NCBI GenBank assembly: GCA_010015675.1
Contig: ML976977.1
Span: 209,202 to 273,201 of the forward strand
From: Byssothecium circinans
Taxonomy: Eukaryota; Ascomycota; Dothideomycetes; Pleosporales; Massarinaceae
Reading direction: 5' to 3'
Length of the DNA: 64,000 nucleotides
Numbering within the stretch: position 1 is the stretch's first letter; each line of letters starts with the position of its first letter. Shown here piece after piece: positions 37,496 through 49,377 of the stretch. The notes under the pieces are model-generated. The model was not told the origin of the DNA, searched no databases, and worked only from the letters and a program-made list of their open reading frames with translations. Position numbers and translations under genes: made by a program.

Positions 37496-39033
37496 TTACT
37501 TCACTTCACCCCCCCTCCCGGCTCTGAAATTCCTCAACAATTCCCTCTCCTCTTCACTCCTAGCCACAAGCTCCTCATCCCCAACGGGCAACTTCTCATG
37601 CTTCCAGCTCTTCCCTCCCGTACCGTACTCGGCACTAACCTGCGCGTCTCCCGCAATCGTCCACTTGTATATCGTCAAGCCCTCCAAGCCGACAGGCCCG
37701 CGGCTATGGATCTTGTTGGTCGAAATACCTACTTCGGTACCGAAGCCGTAGCGCTGGCCATCGGCCATGCGGGTAGAGGTGTTCCAGTAAACGGAGGAAG
37801 AATCTACGGCTGCGAGGAAGGCATTTGCGTTTGCGACGTTGAGGGTGAGAATAGCATCCGTGTGGTGGCTTGAGTGTGTGTTGATGTGGGTTACTGCTTC
37901 CGAGAATGAGGGGACGGTCTTGATGGCGAGAATTAGGTCGAGGAATTCCGTGTCGTAGTCTGTTTCTAAGGCGGCTTGAAGGAGGGTCGCAGAATGCGGA
38001 TCCAGTTTGCCTTGGAGAGCGGAGAGTGAGGCAGGGTCGCAGCGCAGGGAGACGCCTTTTTGGAGGAGGGCCTCTGCAACTGCGGGAAGAGTGATGGCGA
38101 GGGCTGCTTCGTCGACGAGGAGTTGCTCGAGGGCATTGCAGCCAGCTGGGTACGAGACCTTCGCGTCGACGATGATCTTGCTGGCTTTGTCGGCAGGGTA
38201 GTCGGCGCAGAGATAGGTCGTGCAAATACCGTCTGCATGGCCCAATACCGGAATTGATGTAGAGTTCTTCACATATCGGACCAGCTTGTTACCACCCCTT
38301 GGGATGCACAGATCGATATACGTATCCTGCTTTAGCAGATCCGCAATGACATCGTGCGTTTGGACGAGCTGCAGACAATTTGAGGGAACGGACGTAGAAG
38401 AAAGAGCCCGAGAAATTATGGAGGCGATTGCTGCAAAGCTGTGAGAGGACTCCCGGCCGCCTTTGAGGATGGCTGCATTGCCAGACTTGATAGCGAGGGC
38501 GGAGATGTTGGCAATAACTTCAGGGCGGGCTTCGAAGATGATGAGGAGCACGCCGATGGGGCAGGTCAGACGGGAAAGGATGAGGTTGTCATCTAGGAGG
38601 GTGCGGGCAGTGACTTTGTTGACTGGAGTTGTTTGTTAGTTGTATATCAGAGGAATGGAATGCGGTTTTAGTGAATCGACAAGAAAATGCGAAACGGTTC
38701 ATAGGAACATTCTTAGAATAATATTGACATACTCGGGTCTTCCAAATCTCTCACATCTAGTATCCCCTGCAGCATGTCCTCATACTTTCCCAGGTTCCCC
38801 AAATCCAATCTTTTCACCAGACTCTGGCTTAGCGTACCACCGGATGCAGCCTTGTTAGCATCTTCCAAATCCTTCTTGTTTGCAGCAAGCACGTCCTCTT
38901 TGCCATCCGCCAATGCTTGATGGATAGCGGTTAGCGCCGCATTTCGCTCTGCGGTCGACAGTACTGCGAGTCTCCGGGACCCAAGTCGTGCTGCCTGAGA
39001 AACTTCTAGCGGAGTTGCATTCGTCAAAGACAT
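37496..39033 (-). CDS. PRO2: Gamma-glutamyl phosphate reductase
   Basis: Second enzyme of proline synthesis, reducing gamma-glutamyl phosphate to glutamate semialdehyde with NADPH. Two exons (intron 38623-38732) give 475 residues, aldehyde-dehydrogenase-like. Landmarks are KKDLEDANKA and LVKRLDLGNLGKYEDML in exon 1, then LILSRLTCPIGVLLIIFEARPEV, LKGGRESSHSF, DLCIPRGGNKLVRYV, and the catalytic cysteine in SYPAGCNALEQLLVD. The C-terminus has RGPVGLEGLTIYKW. The ATG at 39033 is preferred over the in-frame one at 39075 because MSLTNATPLEVSQAA matches the family start. Divergent from the CRH gene over 828 bp. Confidence 0.95.
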
Positions 39034-39861
39034 GGCAGCGGGTTGCGGAAGGGTTGCGTGGAGTGGACAGTACAAAGAACCGACTTTCCTGTGTTGCTCA
39101 GGACGTGTGACTCAGGAAATCTCAAACGGGCAACTTTTTCTTTCAAAACGATAACGATAACGATATGCAGGGTCCAGACTAGGCTGCACGATGGGCAGAC
39201 GGAATGGAAGCAGGTCGGCTGCTAAAGATAGGGCTGCCAATAATTCCGCAGTGTCCGTATGGCGATGGTGGGGTGAATGTGGTGTTGCGGGGAGGCGGAA
39301 AGGGGCCCGTGCGTCTCCCTGCAACCACCCCGCCGACCGTCTCTTCTCAGTTCAGCTGCCATCCGTCAGCACCAGCGCTATTTATTGACCGCGCAATCAA
39401 TACATTGGTGTTTGTCAACTTGTTGTTTTTGACGGCCGTGTGTTGGCACCAAGCGTCAAAGAGATTATCTGAGGGTATGACGTCCGATGAGGGCCTCGGC
39501 TGGGGGCTGGGGCTCGGCTTCCAGCCTCCAGTCGCCTCGCCAACCTCTTTCTTCTCCACCAACCTGGTTGTCGAAAACGGCACGCCACGCGGTACCAGAC
39601 AAGGAAAGCTGATATCGCACGTAGGCCCAAGCTAATGAGATGGCTGGATGTGGCCTATTAATCCCCAGCTGCCCATCATCCAGCGACTGACCACCTTCAC
39701 TCCATACTGACCCACCTCGACTCACTCAGTAACCTTGTCAACGATACCCATTTACGCACCCATCGCGACAAGTCTTCGCAGATAGCGAACTCAAGACACT
39801 ATCGGCATCTCCACCGCTCCTATTCTTCCATTCTTCCCATACACTCTTACATACTCTCAAC
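39034..39861. other. Divergent promoter region
   Basis: Shared upstream region of PRO2 and the CRH-type gene. No supportable coding frame. G/C-rich middle section. Confidence 0.5.
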
Positions 39862-41285
39862 ATGCGCTCCACGATACTCGCTGTTGCTGCATTCCTCGCA
39901 CCCGCTGCCGCCCAGACATACACGAACTGCAATCCCACCACGCGCAGCGACTGTCCAGCCAATTCAGCCTTGGGTAAGACGGTCAACATCGCCTTCACGT
40001 CTGCGTCCGACAGCTTCACGCCCCAAGGCAACCCGACCTACGGCTCCGACGGCGTCTCGCTCACCGTCGCCAAATCCGGCGATGCTCCTCAGCTGACATC
40101 AAAATGGTACATCATGTTCGGCCAGGTCGATGTCGAGCTAGAGACAGCGCCTGGAGCGGGTATCGTCAGCAGCTTCGTACTGCAGTCCGATTGCCTCGAC
40201 GAGATCGATTGGGAATGGCTCGGTGCCGACAACGCTCAAGCTCAGTCGAACTTCTTTGGCAAGGGACAGACGACGACGTACAACCGCGGTGCCTTCCACG
40301 CAAACCCGAACAACCAGAATAGCTTTCAAAAATACACTATCATCTGGACCTCTGAGCAGATTGTTTGGCAGATCAACGGTGTTACCGTCCGAACCCTCAA
40401 GCCTGCCGATGCCAACAACCAGTACCCGCAAACTCCCATGCAGATCAAGATCGGTGCTTGGAGCGGTGGTGATCCGGCGAACGCTCCGGGCACAATCCAG
40501 TGGGCTCGCGGACCTACTGATTACTCCAAGGGGCCGTTTACTATGAAGGTCAAGTCGTTGAAGGTTCAGGACTTCTCCACCGGAACTACCTATAGCTACG
40601 GGGATCAGAGCGGCACCTGGGGATCCATCAAGTCCAACGGTGGAAAGATCAATGGTGGTGGCACTGTCGTGAAAGGAGATTCTGCCGTTACTTCTGCAGC
40701 CAGCGGCCAGCCCATGCCATTCAAGAGCTCATACCCGTGGATTGCCACCACCACCGCATCCAGCGCCCCTGCAGTCACTGCAACAAATTACCCTGGCCTT
40801 CCCTCAGGATGGTCTGTCTCCGACTCGGGCAAGGTCGTACCGCCCAGCCTGGCGCCTGTCAGTAAGCCCATTGTTGCCCGTTTTCTCCCTATCCACTAAC
40901 ACATGCTAACGAGTTTCTCCAGTCAACGTTCCAAGCCGTTTCATCTACTTTACCTTCACAAGCTTCGCCCTCGGTTTCCTCTGCCGGTGGTTCTAACCAG
41001 GTAATTTCCACCTACGACGATAAAGGCTTTGCTACCGTCTACACGATCGCGGCTGGTGCTTCGGCCCAGCTAACTTCGTATGACTCCAAAGGCTTCCCCA
41101 TCACCACTGCACGTCCTTCCCCTTATGGTGCAAGTGCTAATGTCGCGGAGAATAATGCGGTAGCTACAACCCCTGGCGCATCTCTTCCTGCTCCTTCTGC
41201 GGCTTCGGTCGCGTTCCGGTTGCTAGTCAACGGCGGTTTTGTTTTACTAGCTGCATTTGTCGGTGTCGTCTGCGTCCTACTGTAA
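39862..41285 (+). CDS. GPI-type cell-wall transglycosylase, CRH family (GH16)
   Basis: Extracellular enzyme linking chitin to beta-glucan during wall assembly. About 450 residues in two exons. A signal peptide (about 1-17, ending APAAAQ) is followed by a short Cys-containing segment (YTNCNPTTRSDCP) and the GH16 domain with catalytic DEIDWEWLG (E114, D116, E118) and W-rich strands (IIWTSEQIVWQINGV). A Ser/Thr/Ala-rich tail ends in a hydrophobic stretch (LLVNGGFVLLAAFVGVVCVLL), typical of a GPI signal. The intron is ambiguous: 40862-40935 (strong GTAAGC donor, weak AAG acceptor) or 40858-40922 (GTCAGT donor, CAG acceptor). Both keep frame and differ by a few residues. Confidence 0.92.
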
Positions 41286-42355
41286 CAACATCCACCTGCA
41301 TGGCGGCGATTGCACTTTCCCAAGTCGATCCTTTCGCTATCCCTTTCGAGCGAGTCTTTTCGGCATTAGCGGCGGCGTTTTCGGGTCTTTCTTTCAAGAG
41401 TTGGATAGATGGGTCATGCACTTTGGTAGATATTCTGCTCGGAGGACATAAGCATGAATCATCACGATGACGATGGTTAGATTAATAGTTGGGCACGAAG
41501 AGTTTTTGCTCTTGGACATAATGAGAGACGTAGATAGACGAATCGACTCAATGAGCAACTTCAACCCCTTCTTCCTTTTCATGCTCAACCATCCTATCCT
41601 GGAAACACGGCTGTTGTCATGTTCATGCGTCATCCACCAACCGGCAAATGCGGAAATATATATCCGATCTGCATCCCGACACCCTGTCCAGGAAGGTACA
41701 GCACCCATGTGAGTAGATCAAAACGTTTCAAAGTGCCGTCTCTGACCAATCTAAAGGATCTTCACCCCGCACCCACGTATCCGCGTAGATATTAAATGCT
41801 CCCCAGAAAAGTAATCGCCGAAACTGTTTATCTATAGGGCTTGTATCCCATTTGCCGCTCCGGGAGGCATACTCTGAAAGAAGCTTTGCAACCACTTTCA
41901 ATCGAACTGCTACATCCTGGCTCACTCTTTATCCTGGTGAAATTAATGATGAAGCTGTCGCAAGTCCTGCCTTCATGCTTTGTGGACCTCTCACAAGAGC
42001 TTCTGATCGAGATAAGGAGAGCAGTGAAGGGGGAGTGAGGTCATAGGTTAGTGCCATGGCTTGGTTAACAACTACTTTATTTGAGCCCGGTTGCACGCCG
42101 GAGGCCAAGAGAATTGCGCAAGGGAGGGTGTGGATGGAAAAATTGACCTACCGGGATAGGAAGGGGCGCGAGAGCGTTTGGTGGTGGGTGCTCTTCTGCC
42201 ATTCCATTTTGTGATGGATGGGGCAGGTGCTGTTGGGGTATAAGAGGTAGCGGCGACAGCTTACCAACCTACTTGATCACTGAACAGTGGTTTAATCAAC
42301 GGCCAAAGTCTTTCTCTCCACGAGTTGGTAGGCGACTCTGACAGTAAAAGTCACA
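41286..42355. other. Intergenic region
   Basis: About 1.07 kb between the CRH gene and the sorbosone-dehydrogenase-like gene. It contains only the possible degenerate coding fragment listed separately on the minus strand. Confidence 0.5.
41728..42057 (-). pseudogene. Possible degenerate coding fragment
   Basis: A minus-strand frame from an ATG at 42057 runs 109 codons to 41728 with one internal TAA at 41929-41931. After the stop the peptide (RLKVVAKLLSEYASRSGKWD, FRRLLFWGAFNIYADTW) looks like real protein, with amphipathic helices and aromatic residues. No family is recognised. It may be a decayed gene, a fragment with an unseen intron, or chance. Low confidence. Confidence 0.25.
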
Positions 42356-43809
42356 ATGGTGCACCTCCAGCACGCCGTCCTCGCTCTCGCAGCCCTCATC
42401 TCGAGCACCTTCGCACAATCATGCGCGACCGTTAACCCTGCCTTTGCCCCTACCTGGGGTAGTGGCTTCTCTGGCCGCGTTGTTTTGAATGGCCTGAAGT
42501 CACCTCGTGGAATCATCTTCGACTCGCTGAACAACATGCTGGTCGTAGAGTCTGGTGGTGCGGGTGTGCGATGGGTACAGCTCAAGGACAATGGTGGAAC
42601 CAATGTCTGCGCTGGGACTTCTAAGCAGCTAATCAATGAGAGTGGGGTGAGGAACATACTCTTTCCTTGACCGAGTGCAGTAGGCAATCCGAACAATTAC
42701 TGACACTACTTTCAGCTCAATCACGGTATCGATATCTCTGTCGATGGCAAAACGCTCTTTGTCTCCTCCACGACAACAGTCTGGAGCTACCCCTACGACG
42801 CTGCCGCCGGAACCGTAGGAACCCGCAAGACGCTCATCACTGGGATGAGCGGTGGTGGACACGTCACCCGCACGCTCCTGACTTCGAAGAAAAACCCAGA
42901 CTTGCTCGTTGTCGCCGTGGGCTCCAACAGCAACATCGATTCTGCAACTTCGCAGCAGAGCTCCGGACGCAGCCAATTGAGGACGTTCAGTATTGCGAAG
43001 GTTAGCCAGGCTAGTGTTGCTTACACCACTGGTGAGGTGCTGGCCTGGGGATTGAGAAACAGTGTCGGTGTGACGGAAAATCCGGTTACAGGCGGAATTG
43101 TAAGCTTACTAGCACGCATGTTTCGGGATGGAAGTTGTGAGGGTGCTAACTTTTGAATCAGTGGTCTGTCGAGAACAGTGTCGACGATATGAAGAAGGGT
43201 ACCACTGATATTCACAACACCAACCCATGCGAGGAGCTGAACTACCACGGCACTCTTGCCGGCTCATCCCCAGAAAAGGGCTCCAACTACGGCTACCCCG
43301 AGTGCTTCGCCGCTTGGGACCCCTCCGTCATCCCCAACGGAGCGAGCTACAAAGTAGGCCAGCACTTCGCCATTGGTAGCGGGAGTGATTCTACTTGCAC
43401 ATCGCGTACACCACCGAAGCTGTGCTTCCCTGCTCACACGGCGCCTTTGGGAGTCAAGTTTAACCCGAACAGCACGGCGGCCTACATTGCCTTCCACGGT
43501 TCATGGTAAGTCTCTTTTTCGTCCTCTCGTATGTACGATAGTCAGCAGCGATCCTAATACGTGGGTAAAAGGAACCGCAGCCCACCAGATGGCTATCGTC
43601 TCACCAAGGTCAACATCAATCCAGCGACTGGAATGCCGACTGAGCCTTCGACATCGACAACAGCTGGCATCAACGTTATGAGCAACCCGAGCAACGGAAA
43701 CTGTCCTTCCGGGTGCTTCAGGCCTGTTGATGTGGCTTTCGACGCCAAGGGAAGACTTTTCATGACCAGTGACTCCTCGAGCGAGGTCTGGGTCATCAAT
43801 GGAGCGTAA
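42356..43809 (+). CDS. Secreted L-sorbosone/glucose dehydrogenase-like protein
   Basis: Secreted beta-propeller resembling soluble quinoprotein sugar dehydrogenases (sorbosone dehydrogenase, AA12-like), which use PQQ to oxidise sugars. Four exons (introns 42647-42715, 43100-43161, 43506-43571) give 418 residues. A signal peptide (about 1-20) precedes LKSPRGIIFDSLNNMLVVESG, LNHGIDISVDGKTLFVSS, LAWGLRNSVGVTENP, NPCEELNYHG, KGSNYGYPECFAAW, AYIAFHGSWNRSPPDGY and FRPVDVAFDAKGRLFMTSDSSSEVWVI. These match successive blades and the heme-free PQQ site region of the family. Whether PQQ is bound cannot be read from sequence alone. It is convergent with the UstYa-like gene over about 200 bp. Confidence 0.85.
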
Positions 43810-44010
43810 GCGGTAGTTGCTCGAAGGTTATGTTTCACCAAGTCTTGACAAGCGCGTTTAATAAATACATATTCACTACGTAAGAGGCAGAGCACGCCCA
43901 CAACACCCAAGGAATCAGTCTATCAATTTATGACCCACCACCCGATATCCTTGCTCACCAGCTCTCAAGCTCACATATAAATATACATACATAACCTCCC
44001 TCCCTTCTTT

Positions 44011-45332
44011 CTACCACCTCCCGGTATCCCTAACCGTATTCGTCGGCAACGGCCAAGACCAAGCCTTTATAACATCGCGACCATCATCTTGCGTGAAAAC
44101 GTCAAAGCCCATATTGCGCGAAGCCAGGAAATCATGCACTTTCTTCTGGTCACGGCACATGTGCTTTTCGCCGCCCCAGTAGGGTTCGTGTTCGTTGCCT
44201 GCGGCGTCGAATTCGGGGACCGCGAGGGTGAGGTCGGGATGGCACATGACGGACTGGGGGTGGTGTGTTAGTGGTTGTCGGTTAGTATGGAGAATCGGGG
44301 CGGGGAGGGATAAGGAAAGGAAGGACTTACGTGACGAATGACTTCGAGGCAATGAGAATTAGCGTGATGGTTCTGAGACGCAGTCACGTTCTTCCCATCT
44401 CTGTAGCTATTGAGGACGTTTTTGATGATACCCTGTAAATTGACCCCGTCCATATTAGCATCATAGATCCTTTTCATTTCAAATTATTGTGAAAGATTGA
44501 GCGTGTCAAAGAGGGAAAAGGACGCACCAAACAGTGTACCTCATGCTGATACGCACTAATATACCCCAAATAATCCTTCATCCACGCATCCTTTTCAAAT
44601 AGCGGGATCAACGGACGGCCGCCGGGGATTTCATACGGCGAGCCTTTTTCGAGCCAGATCCAGTCATCTAGAATATCGATATCAATCTCAATATTCCATT
44701 AACATCCCAGCCTTCTCCCTGCGGTTCTTCTCCATATTTCTTACAGACAGAATGACACGGGAAGATGGGTGGTAGCTGGGGCATACATACTTCCGTAGTA
44801 GTTCCATGCACTAACTCCCATGTCATTGCTCTTTCCCTCGACGGGGATCCAGAACGGAGAGTCGAAGGGCTCGGATTTGACGAAGCGGTCGTCGGAGCGG
44901 AAGTCGACGGGGACGATGGGGACTGTGCATCACACAACGCTCATTAGCCCACAACTCCTTCTCTCTCTGGCATCACATCCCACCCCTTCGTAACACAGAC
45001 TTACACAGATCAATCAAATTCTTGGATCCAGAGTTCCAATACCGATGCAAAAGATGCGGGTTCCTCGCCAGATAAGCGCCGATGAACGCAGTCCAGAGCC
45101 CCATCACCACCAAGCTGATGAGCACCTGTATTACGATTTTCAGACGCGGGCGCTGGGTTCGCGAGGGGATGTGGGCGGGGTTTCCGCAGCGGTTGCAGAG
45201 ACAGATTTCAGAGTGGTGGTTGTCCTTTTCCGTGAGGTGGTCTTTCATCAAGGGCTCTTGTGCACTGGATAAGGGCTCGTAGGCTGACGCGGCTTCGCGC
45301 TGCGGGTTGAAGAGGTTGCGGACGGAGTCCAT
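44011..45332 (-). CDS. UstYa-family oxidase-like protein (DUF3328)
   Basis: Single-pass protein of the UstYa family, whose members act in fungal RiPP and other tailoring pathways (cyclisation, oxidation, chlorination). Five exons (introns 44254-44330, 44433-44527, 44668-44790, 44923-45004) give 314 residues. A cytosolic leader with a CxxC pair (about 43-50) is followed by one membrane helix (about 64-89) and the UstYa domain. The first motif, YQHEVHC (H195-C199), is a canonical HxxHC. The second position reads HHANSHC (222-228): the final HC is kept but the first His of HxxHC is Ala, with His residues one and two positions earlier. The motif lead-in SVMCHPDLTL is typical. No precursor-peptide gene is visible nearby, so the pathway is unknown. 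Confidence 0.85.
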
Positions 45333-46639
45333 GATGCAGATGCTGGTCCTGACTCTGAGGTCATGGGGATCGCGCTCAAGGAGGCTCGAGGGAAAACGCA
45401 GTGCTTATAGTCTTGAATGAGGGGCAATGGCTTTATTGTGGGTGGAATATGGTATCGGGAGGGGCTTTGTTGGGGCCTTTCACACTTGGTTCCTCATTCA
45501 GTTAGTCTAACTTCATCGGTGTCACAATAAGACTCTTTATACCTTACGGGGTACTGATATGGGACTTCGCTGGAAACAAAGACCCAGTCTATGATGACGA
45601 TATCCCATCAGCGGAGGGAAGAACATGTGCTGCGACGGAGGCGCCGGACCATGTGATTAGGCTGACGACCCCTCGCGGTGGGGAAGTTTCGGGATACAGG
45701 CCTGATCGGATTCGTTGCAAAGCTTCTACGTGATGAATACAATGCACCAAACTCCCCCAGAAGGTAGAATCTCATGGTTTTGTTGGTCCTTGCGATCACC
45801 TTTCGGTGAGGGAGATAACGGTCTCAGTGACGCGTGGTCCTTCCTTCACGAAGTACCCCTACACGATGCCAACTTAACCGAGATGGCATGAAAATTGACT
45901 CCATCCATCCATTTCGGAGCTCCGACAAGAAAGAGTGCTGGTTTCGGGTCCCCCCGAATCATTTCGAATACGATGTCCAAGTGGAGCGGAGGATCGCACG
46001 CTTCTCGAATTAGGTTGACCTGCTTCAAGATCCTGAGTAGCATTCTTTCCACCTCTAAAAGCACACGTCTAAGCTTCCTACGAACACGTATTTTGCCTTT
46101 GGTGTCGTTAATAACTCCATTGAAGCTTAAAATGCCATGCAAGTTCTTTCCTCGTTCGTACGTTGCCATGCAGAACACTGGGGTCCATAATATTGCCAGT
46201 CATCATGATCGAACGTCTTTCTCCTTTGCCTTATTTTAAGGAGATACGAAAAGTTGTCAAGCCTGGTGAGGTGGGTTCAAAGAACAAGGCTGAGTGAGGT
46301 ACAAGAGAAAGGGGGAGGAAAGAGCACTGAACACCCGCAGTATAGAAACGATTCTACTTCCATGTATTCTCGGAACGCGACTAGTATCACGTTGGCCATG
46401 TTCGCAAGTGGTAGCAATCCAGATGTGTTCATGCCAGAGATTTGACCACTTATTTCGCTCTTTTATTTTATCGAACCAAGTACGTACGCCTGAAACTTTA
46501 CAAGGCGCTGCGGAATTCCAACCTACGAACAGCACATCATTTTACAATTTCGAAATAGAAGCTCTGTGCTCGAAGGAAATTCCAATACCACGAGCAATAT
46601 GGGTACAGCCTGAATACTTACCTCGCCGGGTATTGTTAC
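45333..46639. other. Intergenic region
   Basis: About 1.3 kb. A 110-codon minus-strand frame at 45846-46178 is the longest candidate but has no recognised domain, and a plus-strand frame overlaps it. No kexin-site repeat or signal-peptide precursor for the UstYa-like gene was seen here. Confidence 0.45.
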
Positions 46640-48325
46640 TCATCTAAACGCAATCCTCACCTGGTTCGAAGGCTGCAATACAATGTCGGCATGCATACCA
46701 GCAGGCACACCACCCATCCTATTCTCAATCGTCTCGAACCTCTGCAGAAGTCTCACAAGCGTGTATCCCATCTCAGTCAAGGCAAATTGCTGACCAATGC
46801 AAATCCGCGGGCCTCCGTTAAACGGAATCTTGACAAGCAAAATCAGCGTATGTCTCACATGTACTTCGATAGTGGCGTTCTTACGTATTGCCAGTTCTTC
46901 GGCGTCCAGTTGTACCACCGCTCAGGAACGAACTTTGCTACGGGAGGAAAGCCTGATGCCTCGGACGGGTAGAGGTCTTCACGACGTTGCATCACGAGTG
47001 GGGAGTAACCGATTGGGGTTCCTTCCGGAATGGCGATGGGTTGTGTGCCGTCCCGCCCTCCGCCAATGGGTAGTGTGGTGTCCTGAAGCGATACGCGGAT
47101 ATTGTATGGTACAACTGGGTACAGACGGAGGGTCTCTTGCATGACGTTCTGCAGGTATTTCATGTCCTTCAGATTCTGATAGGTGGGAGTCCGTTCGAGG
47201 CCAACACGCTCAATGATTTCTTGGCGAAGCTTTGCAACAATCTCTGGCTGCAGTGAGAGCTCATAAATAGTCCAGTTCAATGTGCATGCGGTAGTGTCTC
47301 GACCCGCAAGAAGAATAGAGACGATCTGATCGCGGAGCTCTTGCCGGTCTCGTGTGTACGATGCAATCGAATGGAGGAACGTATAGCCTTCGTCGTGGTT
47401 GGTCTTCTCCTCTAGCTCCTTGGGTGAAAGCGCAAGGGCCTTTTCGATGTACACATTGACAAAAGCATTGAGGACCTTCAAAGAGTCGTAAAATCCCATC
47501 AGCCTTCGAGGAAGTGCCCAGTTCAAAGGCCTGGATCAGAATTGTTAGCGTCGTGTTTACAGCAAGAGATTATACATACCCCATTCTTGCAATATAGCTT
47601 TGTACTCGTTGTACGTTGTAGAAGGCGTCTGCGAATTCCGTCTGCGCTTGCCGCTGGCTGTCCACGCTTGTACCAAGTAAGAAGTGCGTTGCAGCGTCCA
47701 GCGTATATTTAAAAAACATGTCCAGCATGTCAACCTCAGATGCCTCGCTCAAGTTTTCTATGAGGATTTGTACATGTTCTTCGAAGATGTCCAGATCACT
47801 CAGACGGTCCTTGATGAATTGAGGGCGAATTAATTGCCGCGAATTGTGCCACAGATGTCCGTCAACGCCGAAGATGCCTAGGCACGTCAGTGTCGTCCCA
47901 GCGTCGTTTTTGGAAAGATTTGTATCACCGTTTCCGAGGAAGTTGAACCACTCCTTGTGGAATTTCTCCCCTTTTCCATATTCTTTGAATTGTGTTGCCA
48001 GAACCGCCTTTATGTTTTCGGGTTCCGCCGTCAAGATAACCCTTCGGCCTATACCTGCCTCAAGCGTCCACATGCCAGGACGCGCTTTAGCAAACATCTT
48101 CCTCCATAGCTCATAGTTCTGGTCCTTTATCGAGTGCGTTATGAGCTCGTATAGCAGGTCGAGACCAAGCGGCGCGTATGAATTTCGGATGGGAGCGCGG
48201 CCGCCCAGCTTGCGCAGTTTGACATTATAGGCGAGGGTGGTACCGATCTTATAGACGAGGACAATGGCAAACCCAGCAGCAATGAGCTGTAGCGTTGAGA
48301 GGGAGACTCCGAGATGTTGGAGCAT
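46640..48325 (-). CDS. Cytochrome P450, CYP52-like
   Basis: ER-anchored heme monooxygenase. Three exons (introns 46829-46884 and 47531-47579) give 526 residues. An N-terminal membrane helix (about 13-30) is followed by an I-helix [12 protein letters not shown], ExxR in [11 protein letters not shown], a PERW motif and the heme loop [12 protein letters not shown] (Cys about 474). The [17 protein letters not shown] end and [18 protein letters not shown] near the N-terminus resemble CYP52-type alkane/fatty-acid omega-hydroxylases and their filamentous-fungal relatives (CYP539, CYP584, CYP655). All signature motifs are intact, so it should be active. A lipid substrate is likely but not proved. Its neighbour is the UstYa-like gene, 1.3 kb away on the same strand. 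Confidence 0.93.
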
Positions 48326-49377
48326 AGCGACGGTATGTGGTTGTGGCCTTCAGTGATTGCGGACTTCATGTGATTGCGGACTACTGAGAGGTTCGAGGAT
48401 GAAATAGAGTCGTACAGAGCGGCAACGGCCGAGGCTTAATCAAGAATAATGAAAAAAGACGTCAGCCACCATCTGTAACCGAAATCGTCCACAGCATGAT
48501 GGCTATCTGCATCGGCGTCCCATGATGCCGCCTCCCGCTGCATAGCACCTTGGACGTCGTGAAGCCCGCTCACATCACACGCTGTCATTCGTCGTCATAT
48601 GCACACGGTTGCGCCTCGGTATCTCCTTTGCCGTCAGGAACATCACGCGAGGCCTTGAGAATCGATTCTTTACCTGATAGGTATAGAATGGATGCGCGGG
48701 CCGACCCCCTGTCGTGGAAGATGCGGGGAGTGCACGGAGGCGTACTCGGATTTTCCCGTCCCTGGTCGGCACAACGGCCGGCTGCTCTGATTGAGGATGA
48801 GGTTGAACTAGATTCTTCTGCATCTTAATGCAGTAAATGTAGGTGATGTACCCCGATTGATGGCAAGTTTAAATCAAGCCAAGTCTGGCAGAGGTTCCGA
48901 TGACAAAGTGCACAGTCTCCGCTTAGTCACTAGCGTGATTTGCTAGAAAGCCCCGTCCAGGTGCGTCCGGGTAGCCTGCACTTCAATATTGATCAGCACC
49001 ATTTTCACTTTGCGTGAGGATAGTCTTTCCTATTTCCAAGATCCCAATTGGACCATGCCTACGTCCAAGATACGGTAGTCGTCGCAATTGAGGAACAAAT
49101 CTCATCCCACTTCAACGGACCGGCGCATTCAGATGCACCGGAAGCAGGCTGACCATCTCATATGCCCTACGCCTACGAACAACGACTACCCAAGTACAAG
49201 AAAGGGATTTGAGCGAATAGGAGTTGGTGGAGATACATGCTTCGCGCCAGCCCCACGTTCCACTGTCCCGGTTCACCATAGCCTGCCCGCATTCCTTCCT
49301 ACATCATCCCTCTTATTTGAAGTATTGGTTTCCCCTTTTCCTGTACAACGTTCTTCCTCGAATTTCCTCTCTACAAA
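48326..49377. other. Divergent promoter region
   Basis: Shared upstream region of the P450 and GH20 genes. No credible gene or RNA. Several short frames in it lack domain character. Confidence 0.5.

Noticed and set aside
45846..46178. 110-codon frame between the UstYa-like and P450 genes
   Set aside because: Another frame of the same length overlaps it on the other strand and neither has recognisable features; it is not a RiPP precursor (no signal peptide or KR-spaced repeats).
42356..48325. Complete RiPP or secondary-metabolite cluster around the UstYa-like gene
   Set aside because: No precursor peptide, polyketide or peptide synthase, methyltransferase or transporter is present; only a UstYa-like gene and a P450 are near each other.
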